From NCBI GenBank assembly GCA_902806565.1, contig CADCXA010000027.1, forward strand, positions 2,108,001-2,172,000: DNA of 64,000 bases, in the 5' to 3' direction. The notes below the pieces were generated by a model. It was given only the letters and a program-made list of their open reading frames with translations. It was not told the origin of the DNA and made no database searches. This document shows, in pieces, positions 1 to 14,164 of this stretch; within the stretch, counting starts at the first letter, position 1, and each line of letters begins with the position of its first letter. This DNA comes from Hypoxylon rubiginosum. Lineage: Eukaryota > Ascomycota > Sordariomycetes > Xylariales > Hypoxylaceae. A program made the translations under genes and the position numbers.

Positions 1-942
1 ATAAAAAAAATTATTTAAAATTAATAAATTTAATATATTATTATTTAATATAAATAAAACTTTAATAATTAAAAGTTTATAAATATTAATTACTTTTATT
101 TAAACTATTTTAAGTTATATAAAAAAAGTGAAATTACTTATTTTAATAAAAAAACAATTTATTATTTTATTTAATTTTTTATTAAAATAATATAACAAGT
201 TATTAATATTAATAATATTAAATAAAAAAAGATTTAAAGTTAAATTTATAAGTTATATTATAATAAAATTATAATTTAATAAATTATTTAACTTTTTTTT
301 ATTAAATATTAAATTATATTAAATAATTTAATTTATTATATAAAAAAATTATTTATATAATTTAAAATATTAAAGTTTAAAGCTTTTTAAAAAATTAAAA
401 ATATTAAATATATAAAATAAAATTATTTTTAAAATAAAAATATATAAATTTAAATAATAAAATTAATCTGATTTTATTATACGGTTAATTTAATAAAAGT
501 TAATATTTAAATTAATTTTATTTATTAAGTTTTAAATAAGTAGTTTATTTTAATAATAATTATATTAATAAGTATAAATTTTAATAATTATTTAACTTAT
601 TTAAATTAACATTAAAAAATATAATAATTAAATTTTTTAACGTTTAAAAAAAAAAACTTAATATTAAAAATAAATATTAATAAATAACTTATTAAAAATT
701 TAATATTATTTAATAAAATAATCGTTAATTAATTCGATATTTTTTTTAGTAATTTTAATAAAACCATTTTAAATTAAGAAGTATTAAACGATAATATAAA
801 CTTAATTAATAATATTTTTTAAGGAAATTTTTACGGTAAAAATTACTAAAATAAAAAAAAATATATTAATAATTATTTTATTAAAAATAAAAACAATAAA
901 ATTAAAAATAAAAATAATAAACGTAATAATATTAAAAATAAA

Positions 943-1003
943 TTAAATTATTTTTATAATAATTTAAATTATTTTTATAATAATTTAAATTATTTTTATT
1001 GTA
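943..1003. repeat. 21-bp tandem repeat, three copies, in AT block
   Basis: Three consecutive near-identical 21-bp units (tttaaattatttttataataa) are visible, the last with a small change (attgtaa). The 21-bp period equals seven codons, so this may be a repeat inside the former gag region upstream of the gypsy RT relic. That origin is an inference. Confidence 0.75.
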
Positions 1004-2840
1004 ATTTTAACAGGCCTTATATTTATTATTATTAAAAAAACCGTTAATTTTTAAAACGTTATTAGCGCCGATAAATTCGTATTAGTAAAAAAAAAGATAA
1101 TTATATTATTAATAAAATAATATATAAATAAAATAATTTTAATTAAAAAAAAAAAAAGAATACGTTTAAAATAAATAATTATATTATAATAAATAATTTT
1201 AAAAAAATAAATAAAAATTTTAATAATAATTTTAATTATTTAATATTTTAATAAATAAATAATATAAATATTAAAAAAAAACATATTTTAAATATAAAAA
1301 AATATTTAAATCTTATAATAAATATTTTAAATATATTTTTATTAATTTTTACACGTTATTTAAACTAAAAAAATATAAATTATATAAGTTTTAATTTAGT
1401 AATTTATTTAAATTTAAATAATTAAAATTAATATATAAAAAGTTTATTATAAAAAATATATTTAATATCTTTTTTATAATTTTAATATAACTTAATAATA
1501 AATTTTTATAAAATAAAGTTCTAATTATTAATAACGTTAAAATAATTAACGTAATATTAATATTAAAAGTTTATAATAATATATTAATATAATATTTTTT
1601 TTTAAAAATCGATATATTAAATAATAATAAAAAATTAATATTATATATTAATAATAAAATATTTTATTATATAATAAATTAAGTTTAATTTAATAAATTT
1701 ATTAGAAAATATAATATATTTAAATTAAAAAAACTAATTATTATAAATAAGATAATTAGTAAAATATTTATAATAAAAAAAATAAAATTTATAATTAATT
1801 TTATTATTAATTATTATAATAAAATATAATAATTAATACGAATTAAAATAAAAACATAGATTTATAATAAACGTTTAATATTAAACTTATTATTTAGTAA
1901 TAAATTTTATAATAAATATAATATTATATTTAATTATTTATATAAATATATAATTTTAAAATTTTATATTATTATTAAAATACCAATTTAATTTTATTAA
2001 AAACGTAATAATAAAAAACAAATTATAATTATATAATATATTATTATTTTATTAAAAACCGTTAAATTAATTTTAATTTATTATATTAAATTAAATAAAA
2101 GTTATAATTATATATTTATTTTAATATTATTAAAAATAATATATAATATTTATATTATAGATTTTATTAAAATAATAGTTTATATTAATTATATTAATTA
2201 ATTAATATTAATTAATTAAAAATAAAAACTAAGTTATATAAATAAAATTTTAAATAAAAGTTATATTAAAATAATATAAAAAAAAGTTAATATAGTTTAA
2301 ATAGTAATTAAAAATATTAATCTTGTTAATAAAATTAATTTTTTTTTTATAAAATTTAATATATTAATAAATTTAAAAAAGGCATTTAAATTTAATTTAA
2401 TAATTATAAAAAACATATAAAAAAGTTTTAAAATTAAAAAAAAAAATTATATAAAATCTATAACGTTATTTTTAAATATAACTAAGCTTAAAAATATATT
2501 AATAATTATATTTAAATAAAATATTTATTATATTAATAATAATTTTTTATTTATTAAAAAACTAAATATATTAATTAATAAATATAATGTTTAAAATAAT
2601 AAAAGTATAATAAAAATACTAAAAAACAAAAAAATAACAGTGGATTTTATTAAGAATTAATAAAATAAATATAAATTAAAAGAAGTTTATTTTTTAAATA
2701 TTAAAGATTAAGAATTTCTTAATAAGATTTTTAATAAATTATATAAAAAAGGTAAAATAAAATAAATAAAAAAGTTAATTTTATTTATTTATTTTTATTT
2801 TATTATATAGAAAATAATTAATAACTATAAAAAAGGTTAC

Positions 2841-3422
2841 GTAGTAATTAATTTTAAAGTATTTAATAAAAATATATTATTTAACGTTTATTTTTTATTA
2901 TAATAAAAGGAAATTATATAATATATAAAAAACAAAAGAATTTTTAATGTTATTAACAGTTTAACGTTTTTTTATTAATTTCTAATAATTATATATTATT
3001 AATATAAAATAATAATAGTTTTTTTAAAAGAACTAAAAATATTTAATATTTATTTTATAGGTTTTTAAAATTTACTAGTATTTATTTAACGTTTTATAAA
3101 TTAATAGTTTTTATTATTTAAAAAGTTCGTTAAAACTTATATAAATAATATTATTATTTTTAATAACTCCGAAAAAAAGTATTTATATTATTTTAAAAAA
3201 GTTTTTTAAATATATTTTAAAATTAAATTAATGTTATTATTTAAAAAATCTTTTCTTAGTTACTTTTTTATTAAACTATTTAAATTTATAATAAATAAAT
3301 TTAAAATTATAATAATTATAAATTATATTAAAGTATTAAAAAAAATTAAAATACTAATAACTTTTATTATATTTAAAATTTATTTTAAGTTATTAATTTT
3401 TCTATATAAATATATTTTTTAA
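2841..3422 (+). pseudogene. Ty3/gypsy-type reverse transcriptase relic (RIP-mutated)
   Basis: One reading frame of 194 codons keeps the layout of a Ty3/gypsy reverse transcriptase if RIP changes (C to T, G to A) are allowed for. It starts VVINFKVFNKN (VVxDFRxLNK motif), then a degraded YPLPL segment and IFNVINS. An FIGF segment follows, then YINNIIIFNNSE at 3138-3173 (the YIDDIIIFS catalytic motif, both Asp codons turned to Asn), and finally FKKSFLSY with a degraded thumb region. All internal stops are TAA or TAG, as RIP of CAA, CAG, TGG or CGA would make. The open piece from 3231 is the end of this domain. Integrase and RNase H should lie downstream (about 3,450-5,300) but I could not align them. 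LTRs for this element were not found. Confidence 0.8.
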
Positions 3423-6008
3423 TATATTTAAAAAACCGAATTATTATAAATTTAAAAAATAATATTACTAGTTAAAAAACGTAAAAACAAGATATTACCA
3501 CTTATATTTTTCGTTAAAAAAAATATATAGTTAAAATATTTTTTTAGTTAATTAAATTTAAGTTAAAATTATTTAAAATTTTATAGTTTTAATTTATTAA
3601 ACCTAGTTATTTAATATATTAAAACTTTAATAATATAATATTTATTAAAATAAATATTTTAAAAAAAAAAAGTTTTAATATAATAATTTTTTATTATAAC
3701 GGTAATTAAAATTAAAAGAATATAATATTAAATAAAATTTAACTAATAATATATTTATTTAAAATTTTAATTAAAGTTAAAATAAAATATAATATTATAA
3801 AACTTAAAGTTATTTATTTAGTTTAATTTTATTATTAATATAAAGTTTAATTTTAATTTTATATTAAATTAATTATAATATTAATTAATTATATTATTAC
3901 GAAAAATATTATAAATTATATTAACTTTAAAACAATAAATATTAATAAAATAAATAACTAATTAATAATTATTTTAATATTTTTCTTTTAATACTAATTA
4001 AATATATATTATATATTAAGTTATTTAAATTTTATTTTAAATACGTTATTATATTTATTAATTAAAAACACTTTAATAAACTAAAAAAAAAAAAATAATA
4101 TTATAAAATTAAAACTTAATAATATAATTAATAATTTTAATTATTATATTATTAAAGTTAAAATTAATAAAAACTTTAAAATAAAAGTTATTACTAGATA
4201 TAATTATAATAAAAAACTATAATAATTACGTTAAATTCTTTTTAACGTTAAAAAAAATAAAAAGAATATTATTAAATAATATAAATATATTTTACTAAAT
4301 AACTTAATATATTATATTAATTATATAAAACACCAACGTTTATATTTTCTTTTAATATATATAAAAAAACTATTTAAAATAATATATAATTATAAATACC
4401 ATTTTAATTTTAAGCGTATAATTTAAAATTTAAAAAACATATTAATTTAAAATATATTATAAAAAGTTAAAAAATATATTTAATTTTATTTTAAATACCA
4501 GGAAAATAAAATAAATAAGTTTAAACCTTTAAAAAAACTTAAGTTAATTAAATTACTAATTATTTTTTTTTATATAATAACTTAAAATTTTATAGTTAAA
4601 TTATTATTAGTTTTATTAAAAAAAAGTTTCTAAGTGATATTAAAATATATAACATTTAATATATTAATAATTATTATTTATAAGTTTAATAAAAAAGTTT
4701 TACTAATTTTTAAAAATATTATATATATAATAAAAAAATAAAAGATATTAATATTATAAATATTATAACTTTTAAATTAAAGGATATTAATTAAGGTTAT
4801 TTTAAATAAAAACTTTAAATTTATATTTAAATTTTAATAAATTATATTTATTAAATTAAAATTTTTATTAATAATATTAATTACTTGGTATTTTTAAACT
4901 AATAGTTAATTTAAATAAAAAAATTAAAATATAAAAATTATAATTTATTATTATTATTTAATAATACTTATAATACTATAAATTAATATAATTCCGGTTT
5001 TATAATATAATATAAACTATATTAAATTATTTATTCTTAGTAAATTTTTAAATAAAATAATTTATAGATTTAAATTTTAAAATATAATTTTTATATTTAA
5101 AGTTTTTATTAATTTTATTAATTTAAATATTTTAAAATAAACTTATTAAAAAAAAGTTAAAACGGTAATTAATTTTATAATTATAAACGTTAAAACTAAA
5201 TATAATATTAAATATAACCTGATTTTTTTTAATAAAAAAAAACAATTTATTTATAATTATATAAAAGATATTATCTTTTTAAAAAGCCGTTAAAAAAATA
5301 GTTAATTTAACATATAAACTTATTATTTATTATTTAAAAAATTAATAAATTAATATATAAAATTAATATTTTATTATATTAATAAATTTATAAAGTTATT
5401 TTAATAATATAATTTTATTAAATTTTACAAAGTAAAAATCTATATAAATATCGTATTTTATAACTAAGAAAAATTATAATTAAAAATAACAATAATAATT
5501 AAATTTTTTATAAAATAAAAACTTTATTTAATTAATATATAAATAAATAAAAAAACCAATTAACTTTAAAATATATAATTAAATAAAAAAACTATTTATA
5601 AGTTTATAACTAATAATATTTAAAATAAGTTTTAATATAAAATATAGTAAAACTTATTAATATTTATAATAAAATTAATTTATTAAATATTAATAACTTA
5701 AAAATTAAAAATTTAAAAAAAAACATTAATATTTTAAAAACTTAACTAATTATAAAAAAAACTAAACTTATATAAAATAATAACCAGTTTAAATAAAATA
5801 ACATTAAAATTACCTTAAAATAATCTCGGCCGGTTATTAAATTAAAAAACGCTTTTAAAGTTATTAAAATTATAAATATTATATTTAAAATTAATATTTA
5901 AATATTAATTTTATAAAAACTAAATTAATTAACTAGAATATTTATAAGATTTTAATAAAAACATATACTTTAATAATTTTCTTATTTAAAAATAATATAT
6001 ATAAATAA

Positions 6009-6060
6009 TATATATATTATTTAAAAAAATATATATATTATTTAAAAAAATATATATATA
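6009..6060. repeat. 21-bp AT-only tandem repeat
   Basis: Two and a half copies of a unit (tatatatattatttaaaaaaa) follow each other. The sequence is simple and may be a RIP-eroded end of an element or a slippage product. Confidence 0.55.
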
Positions 6061-9000
6061 TTTAAACTTATTAATAATATATATTAAAAAAAACACACGT
6101 ATATTTAATTTTATTAACATATAAATATAAATAACTAATAAAACTAATTTTTTTTTCTTTTTTTTTTTATAAAATTTTTTTTTAATTAGCTTTTATATAC
6201 CTAATTTTTTTTTTTAAATTATTTTATTTATAATTAAATATATTTATATGTATTTTTTTAATTAAAATATCGTTTAAATATTTTATTTAATAAGTTATTT
6301 AATTAAAATATCGTTAAAAATAACTTATATAATAAGCTTATTTATTATTATAATATTTAAACGCCTAATTTTAAAAATAATAATATTTTAACGTTTTTAT
6401 AAAATAATTAAAAAAATTAAAAAAAAAAGTAAAAACTAATAAAAACAATAAAACGTTAAATTTAACTATAAAAAGCTTATTTATATTTATTAATAAACTA
6501 ATAAATCGCTTGTTACTTAAAATAATATAACTTTTAAATATATTTATTAACGTTTTTTTAAATATAATTAATTTTATATTTTATTAATTTATATTTAACG
6601 TTAATATTACATTTATAATTAAAGATTTAAACGTTATTTTAAATAGTTTTTTTAAACGATTTATTAAATTTAACTTTAATTATAATATTTTTATTATTTT
6701 TATTATTAAAAAAATTACTAGTATTAATAAAAAACTTATTAATAATAATATTATAATAAAAACTAAGTTTAACGTTTAAAATAAAAGTAAAATAACTAGA
6801 AAAATTAAGTTTAAAATTTTTAATAATAATATTATATTTAATATAAATAATAATAATAATAATATTAATAATATAAATTTAAAATAAATTAATTTTTTAA
6901 AGAAATTCCTAGGTTATAATTAAAAAAAATAATAAATAACATTTATATTTAATTAAAATATTATAATTATTATTAATAATAACTTAAATTATATTAATAA
7001 GTAATTAAAAATAACTTAAAATTTTAAAAAAATAAACGTTAAAATTAAGATAAATTTTTAAAAGCGTAGTTTTATTAAAACTAATTAAAGCTTTTTTTAT
7101 TTTAACGTTAAAAAAGAACTTAATATAATTATAAGTTTAAAATACTAGTAAAAAATATATAAGATATTTTTAATAAAGCTATAAATTTAATAATAAAATA
7201 TATAAAAAAATTAATTAAATTAAACTAATAATAATAATTAAATATATTTTTATTAATAAAACGTTTTATTAATTTTTTAAAAAATTATATTTATTTTAAA
7301 AACCGATTTAAATAAGATGTTAATAAGCTTATAAAAAATAATTATTAATAGTTAAAAATTTTTAACGTTAATTAATTAAAAGTTATTTAAATTAATAAAA
7401 ATACTTATAAAAATATTAATATAATATTTTAAAAAATTAAATAACTATTTTTTTAAGTTAAATTAATTTAAATAATATAACTAAAAATATATATTAAAAT
7501 ATTTAAGTTTTAATAATTTTTAATAAACTATGTTTAATTTTTAATTAAATAATAAAAAAATTAACTATTAGGTTTTTTATTATAAAATTATATAAATAAT
7601 AAAGTAGTTAATTAAAATAATAATTTTTAACTAGCCGATTAAAATATTAATAAAATAAAAATAAAAAAAGTTAATATTAATTAGTAAGTTTTTAAATAAT
7701 AATAATTAATTATAAATAATTAACTATTTAAATTAAAATTATTAAAAACTTAATTTATTAAAAAAAAATATTAATATTAATAATTAAGTTTTTTAATAAT
7801 AATAAAAATTTTAACTTATTAAAAAAAGATATATTAATATTAATAATTAAAATTCCTAAGTTATTATAATAATTAATACTTAAGTTTTTTATTTTAATTA
7901 AATTTTTTAATAATAATAAATTATTAAATTATAAAACGTTAATTTAATTATTATTTTTTTAAATAAAATTATTAAGAAATTAAGAAATAAGATTTTATAA
8001 ATAACTAAAGAAAATAAAAATAATATAAAAGATATATTAAAAGTTATAAAACTAAAATATGATAATATTAATAATATTATTAAAATAATAAAAAAAGTTT
8101 AAAAAAAAACTAAAATAATAAAAATATAAATTAAAGAAATAACTAAATAATAAACTAGTAATATTTATATATTAAAAAATATTAATAAATATATATAAAT
8201 TTTATTAGTTATTATTAATTAAATATAAATAAAAATTAAAATTACCGTTAAAAATCTAGTTTATTTTAAGGAAAAACTTAATATATTAATAATATTTATT
8301 ATTAATAACATTATTTAATAACATTAAAAAAAGAATAATAATAAATAATAAAAATATTATTTTTTTTTTATTAAGGGAAAAATAATAAGCGTTAAAAGTA
8401 TTTATTATATTAATAAAATATATTAAAAATTAAAATAAAATATATTTTAAAATTAATTTATTTAAATAATTAAAGTTTATAAAACCTTAAGTAATTAATT
8501 ATAACTTTAAATTTTTAATAAAACAAGTTTTATATATATTTAAACCTTTATATAAAAGTTAAATATTAAATATATTATTAATTATTAATTTTAATATATT
8601 ATTTATTATAAATTATTTTTATAGATATTTTTTTTTATAATATTAAAAAACTTACTAGTTTTAAATATATAATTATTTTTATTAATAATTATATAAATTA
8701 TAAATAATTTAAATTTAAATATAAAAAAAATTAAATTTTTATAATTATTAAAGAATTTATTATTAAAATTAAATTATAAATTAAATTAAAAATTTAAATT
8801 ATATATATTAATAATAATAAAAAGTTTTTTAATAAAAATAATATTAAAAATAAATATTTAAATCGTAACATTTATTTTAAAATTATTATATTTAATATAT
8901 TAAAATAAAATAATTATATAAAAAAATCTGGTTTTTTTATAATTATTTTTTTTAAATTAGTTTTAATTAATTCCTAGTTATTTTTTTTTTTTTAATTTTA

Positions 9001-11758
9001 TATTAAAAAAATAATTATTATAATAATTAATTTGTTTTTTATTAAAATAAATAAAATATAAGAATTTTTTTATAATAAATTTTATAAAGTATTAAATTTT
9101 TATAAAAAAGCTTATTAAAATTATTTATTATATTTTTATATTTTTAATATTATTATATAAGTTTATAATAAAAAGGGTTTTAAAAATATAAAATATATTT
9201 TTTATATTTATAAAAGTTTTATAATTAGTTATATTAATTATAAATTTAAAATTTATAAAATTTAAATTTTTTTATTTTATAAAATTATTAAAATAAAAAA
9301 TATTATTTTTAATAAATAATTAAAATATTAAAATAATTTAAAAGAAATTATTAAATATAATATTATTTTTAAAAAAAACTTAATTATAAGAAAATTAATT
9401 AATTTTAAATTAATATTTATAGTTATAATATTTTTTTAAAATTTTATTTATTTATAAATAAATTTAAATTATTAAAAACGTTAAATAAATTAATTTAATA
9501 ATTTAATAACTTTTTATTATAATATAAAAATAACTATTAAAATTTAATTTATTTTATATTTTTTTTTTAAATATATAATTAATATATTTTAATTAAATAT
9601 ATTTAAAACTTTTATTTATTAAATAATTAAAAAGTAATTATTTAAATTAATATTTAAAGTTTTTTTATTTAATTTAAATAAAAAAAACTTTAATAATATT
9701 TTTAAAAACTTTATATTTAAAAGCTATTTAAAATTAAATATAAAAAATAAATATACTTTTTTTTAATAAGTTTTAATTAATTAATTAAAATTAATATAAA
9801 ATATTTTTTTTTATTATTAAAAATTTTAATAAAAATATTAATTTAATTAAAAATAATATTATTATTTAATTTATTAAAAATTTAAAATTAATTATAATAT
9901 TATTAAAATATTTTATAATTTAATTAAAATAACTTTATTTATTTTTATTAATATGGTTTTTTTAATAATTAATAAAAAATAAAAAAAATTAAAACTTTTA
10001 TTTTAACTTTTTTTTAAGTTATTTTTATTTTAATATTTTTTTTATAAAATTTTTTAAAAAGGTTTAAAATAATTTTAAATTTTAAAAAATTTAAAAATTA
10101 ATTTTTAATATTTAAATTTAAAATGTAATTAATTGTAAAATTTTTAAATTAATTAATTTATTTTTTAAAGTTAAGATTTTATTTATAAAATAAATATTAA
10201 ATTAAAAATTTAATTTTAATAATAAATAAAAATATAATTAAATTTAATTTATTATTTATAATAATTATTAAATTAAAAATTATTAAATTATATAAAATAT
10301 ATATATAATTATAATAAATTTAATATTAATTAAAATATTTTTTATTATTATAATTATTAAAAATATTAATTATAAATAATATAATATTAAAATTATATTT
10401 TTTTATAATTTTATTTTTAATAATATTATTATTTATTATTATTAGTTATTTAAATATTAAAATAAAATTAAATAAGTTTAAAAACTTTTATAAACTTTAT
10501 ATAGTTTTTATAATTTATTTTTATAATAATTTAAAATTTTAATTAAAGAAATAATTAAATTTAATTTTTATAATATAATAATAAAATATTATTTATTTAA
10601 ATATTTATATATAAATGTTTTTATTTTTATTTATAATAATAATTTATTTATTATTAATAAATATTATTAAAATATTATTAATATTATAAATATTTTTAAA
10701 AAGATTTTTAAGTTAAAAACTATAAATAATATAATTAAGTTTTTTAATTTTTATATTTAATATAATAAAAATATTTATTAAATTTTTATTAATTAAATTA
10801 TATTTATTAAGAAAATTTTTAATAAATTTAACGTTAAATGTTTTAAAAATATAAAAACTTTTTAATATTTTAATATTATTATTTTTATTATTTAAAATAA
10901 AATAACTAATATTAATAATAAAAAATATTAAATAAAAACTAATTTTTTTAATTAATTAATTATTAATATTTATTTTAATATTATAAAAATAATTATAATT
11001 TTTTATAAAATAAATATAAAATTTAATTAATATTATTTTAATTTAATAAAATATTTTTAATAATATTTTATTTTAATTAAAAATTTTAATATTATTTTTA
11101 ATAAAAAACATTTTATTATAAATATATATTTTATAATTTAAATAAATATAATATTTATTAATAATTTAAGTTTTTAATAATTTATAAAAACTTATATTAT
11201 TATATTTATTAATAATTTAATATATTAATAATTAAAAAAATAAATATTTATTATATTTAATAATATAAAAATTAAGTTTATTAATTTTATTTTAATTAAT
11301 TTTACAGTTATATAAATTAATAAACTATTAAAAAAACTAAATTATAAATAATTTAAATTTTTTATTATATATATTAATTTAATTAATATTAAAATTATTA
11401 TTTTTAATTTTTTTAAAATAACTTATATTTATTATTTTAATATATAATTTAAATAAATTATTAATTATTATTAATATAATAATTTTAAATTATAATATAT
11501 TAATATAATTAATATAATTATAAATAAATTAATAAAATTATTTTTTAAAAAAAATTATTTTAAATTTATATATTAATTAAAAATAAATTTTTACTTTTAA
11601 TAATTTAATAAATTAAAAAAAAAATTATAAATAATTTAATTTAAATTATTAAATTAACTTTATTTATAAATTAAAAAAAAAATGTTTTTTATAAATAAAT
11701 AATTTATAATAATTTTATATTTATTAAGTTAATAAAAATATATTTTAAATATTTATAT

Positions 11759-11763
11759 AGTTT
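11759..11763. repeat. Target-site duplication of copia element, left copy
   Basis: The five bases AGTTT directly precede the left LTR and recur exactly after the right LTR at 17548-17552. A 5-bp duplication is what Ty1/copia and Ty3/gypsy integrases leave. Confidence 0.85.
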
Positions 11764-11934
11764 TATTAAATTATATATATATTTAATTAAAAAATTAATT
11801 ATATATATTTTTTAATTATATATGTTTTTATAATTTCTTAAAATAACTTTATAATAAAATTATTATAACTTTAACTGTTAGTTTATATATAAAACTTAAA
11901 TAAATTTTTTAAAATAACTTTTTATTATTTAACA
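11764..11934 (-). repeat. Copia LTR (3' LTR of the element)
   Basis: It aligns without gaps to 17377-17547 at a constant offset of 5613. I count 13 differences in 171 positions, all transitions (A/G or C/T), which is what independent RIP of two originally identical LTRs gives. Confidence 0.92.
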
Positions 11935-12110
11935 CACCTTTTTAAACTTATTTATTTTTAATAAAAAAATTTAAATAATTAAAACTTATTTTTTAATATC
12001 TTTTAATTATTAATTATATATATATTACTTTCTCCGTTAAATAAAAAATCTTTTATTTTATTAAAATCTTTTTTTATAAACTTATAAATTTATTTAAATT
12101 TAATTCTTTC

Positions 12111-12281
12111 CTATATATTTATTAAGTTTAATTATTAAATAAATACAATAAATTCCTTTATAATAAATACTTTAATAAAACCATCTATTATTATATTTTT
12201 TATAAAAATATAAATAACTTTAATTTAATTTATAAATATTTTTTATTATAACTAGTAATTATAAATATTTATATACTGTAA
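12111..12281 (-). pseudogene. Copia pol C-terminal (RNase H end) relic
   Basis: Reading the - strand from 12281 gives 57 codons in one frame. They keep two classic copia signatures after allowing for RIP: the LRHVDIHxHWLR motif (as LQYINIYNYxL, with TGG turned to TAG) and the VxYxPTxxMxADGxTK motif (as VIYIFIKNIIIDGFIK). The frame ends near TAG at 12111, leaving about 170 bp before the LTR. The match fixes both the superfamily and the strand. Confidence 0.85.
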
Positions 12282-14000
12282 CTTAGTTTAAAATAATATA
12301 ATATTTATATATATTAATTTAATTATTTATTTATTATTATAATATATTATAATTTTTAAATTATCTAGATTTATATTAAATTTTATAATTAAATATAATA
12401 TAAATATAGTTTTTTTTATAATTTATATAAAAAATAATAACTTTGTTTTTATTATAAAAATAGTTATTATATTTTATTTATTTATATATTATTTAATTAC
12501 TCCTTTAAATAACTTTATTATATATATTTATAAACTTTTTTAATTAAAAATATTATTAATAAATAAAATATTACTAGTTATTTTAAATATATTAATATAT
12601 TTATATTATAAAAATAAATATTAAATAATAAAAAAATATTAAATTAGTTAGTTAACTTTAAAATAATATTTATTACTAGGATTTATATTAAATTTAACTA
12701 GTTAAAAAATTGTAAAAATAATATTAAAACATATAATTATTATTATATATAATATTAATTTAATTTTTTATTAATATTATTAAATAAACTATTAAAAACC
12801 CAATTTTAATAAAAATAATAATTCTTTGTTTTTTATAAAAATTAAAAAAATAATTCCTGGTTTTTTATTTATTAATAATTTATTTAATTTATTTATATAT
12901 AAAAATTAAAAAAACTAAATTAATTTTTTATTTTAGTTTTTAATTACTTTAATTTTAAAAAACTATTATAAGTTATTTTTATTTATAAGTTAATATTTTT
13001 TTTATAATTATAATATTATTATATTTATTATTTATTACTTATAACTTTAATATATAAAAATAATATTATTAATATAAAAAAAAATTAACACTCCGTTTTT
13101 AAAAAAGCAATAAAACTTATAAAAAACAGTTAAAAAGTTTAATTTTATAAATATTTTAATTAACTTTTTTTATTAAAATAAAAGAAATTTTCTTAATTTA
13201 TATAACGTTTTTAATAAATATAAAATAATTTAATATTTTTAATACCTTAAAAACATTTTTATATAAAATTTTTTATTTAAATTTACATTTATAAATACGT
13301 TGATTATATTATATTAAATTAACTTAAAATTAAATCTTATTATAATTATAATAAGGATTTAAAATAATTTTCTAATTAATATTAAAATATAAATATTTAA
13401 ATATTTATCTTTAATTTATTAGTTTTTTTAAACTATTAACCTTACTTTATATTTTATAAACTATTTATATTTATTAAACTTATATATATATATTTATATA
13501 TAATTTAAAATTTACTTATTATTAACAGTTTATTATTTATATTTAACCTAAAAGTTTATTTTTTTATAATTATTTAAATATAATTTTTTAGCTTTTTTAA
13601 ATCCTTATTTTAAAATATAGTTTTATAACTTTTTATAAATTTTTAAAGAAAATAATAAATCCCTTTTATAAATTTTTTACTTTTTTTATAAAAATCTTTA
13701 TAACTTTTTAAATTTATATAATTTTAAATATAATATTAAATTTAAATTTATTTAACTTATAAAATAACGTTATAAATAATATATTATTTATATTATTTAT
13801 ATTTTACTTATTAACTTTTTATATATTAATCTTATTATTAAAATTAAATATTTTATATTAAATATAGTTTTTTAACTTATTATATAATTTATAGTTTTAA
13901 AATAAAAAATAAATAAATTCCTTTTAATTTATTTTAAAAGCACACTAAAAGTTATAACTTAATTTATTAAAATAACGTTTTTTATATTTTTATTTTAAAA

Positions 14001-14164
14001 GATATAATTTATAACACTTAATTTTATTTTTTTTATTTTATTATAAAAAACGTGATTTATAACGTTTAATTTTAATTTTTTAATTATATTTAAAAAAACG
14101 TGATTTATAATATTTAATTTTTCTTTTATATTTATATTTAAAAAAACGTAATTTATAACATTTA
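14001..14164. repeat. 48-bp tandem repeat, four copies, inside copia element
   Basis: A conserved core (aacgtgatttataacgttta and variants) starts at 14001, 14049, 14097 and 14145, an exact 48-bp period equal to 16 codons. Between cores lie AT-rich spacers of constant length. On the - (coding) strand each core carries a Tyr-Lys-Ser/Leu-Arg/Tyr codon series, so it may be a 16-residue peptide repeat in the element's polyprotein. The differences among copies are mostly transitions. Confidence 0.75.

Larger units (their letters stand above)
1..11758. other. RIP-degraded AT-rich isochore, left part
   Basis: The block is almost pure A and T: in the first 180 bases I count only 9 G or C. No gene-length ORF survives on either strand; the longest open stretch is a 63-codon piece of a reverse transcriptase relic. 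Remaining C residues sit often in CpG or CpT and rarely in CpA, the context RIP attacks. At least one gypsy-type element lies here (RT at 2841-3422). From about 3,450 to 11,758 the sequence again looks like mutated repeat DNA, but I could not assign domains with confidence. Short internal tandem repeats are listed separately. The left border is outside the window. Confidence 0.9.

Noticed and set aside
1000..1060. Zinc-knuckle (CCHC) of a Gag protein near TATTGTAATTTTAACAGG
   Set aside because: The Cys spacing cannot be restored by C-to-T and G-to-A changes in any frame.
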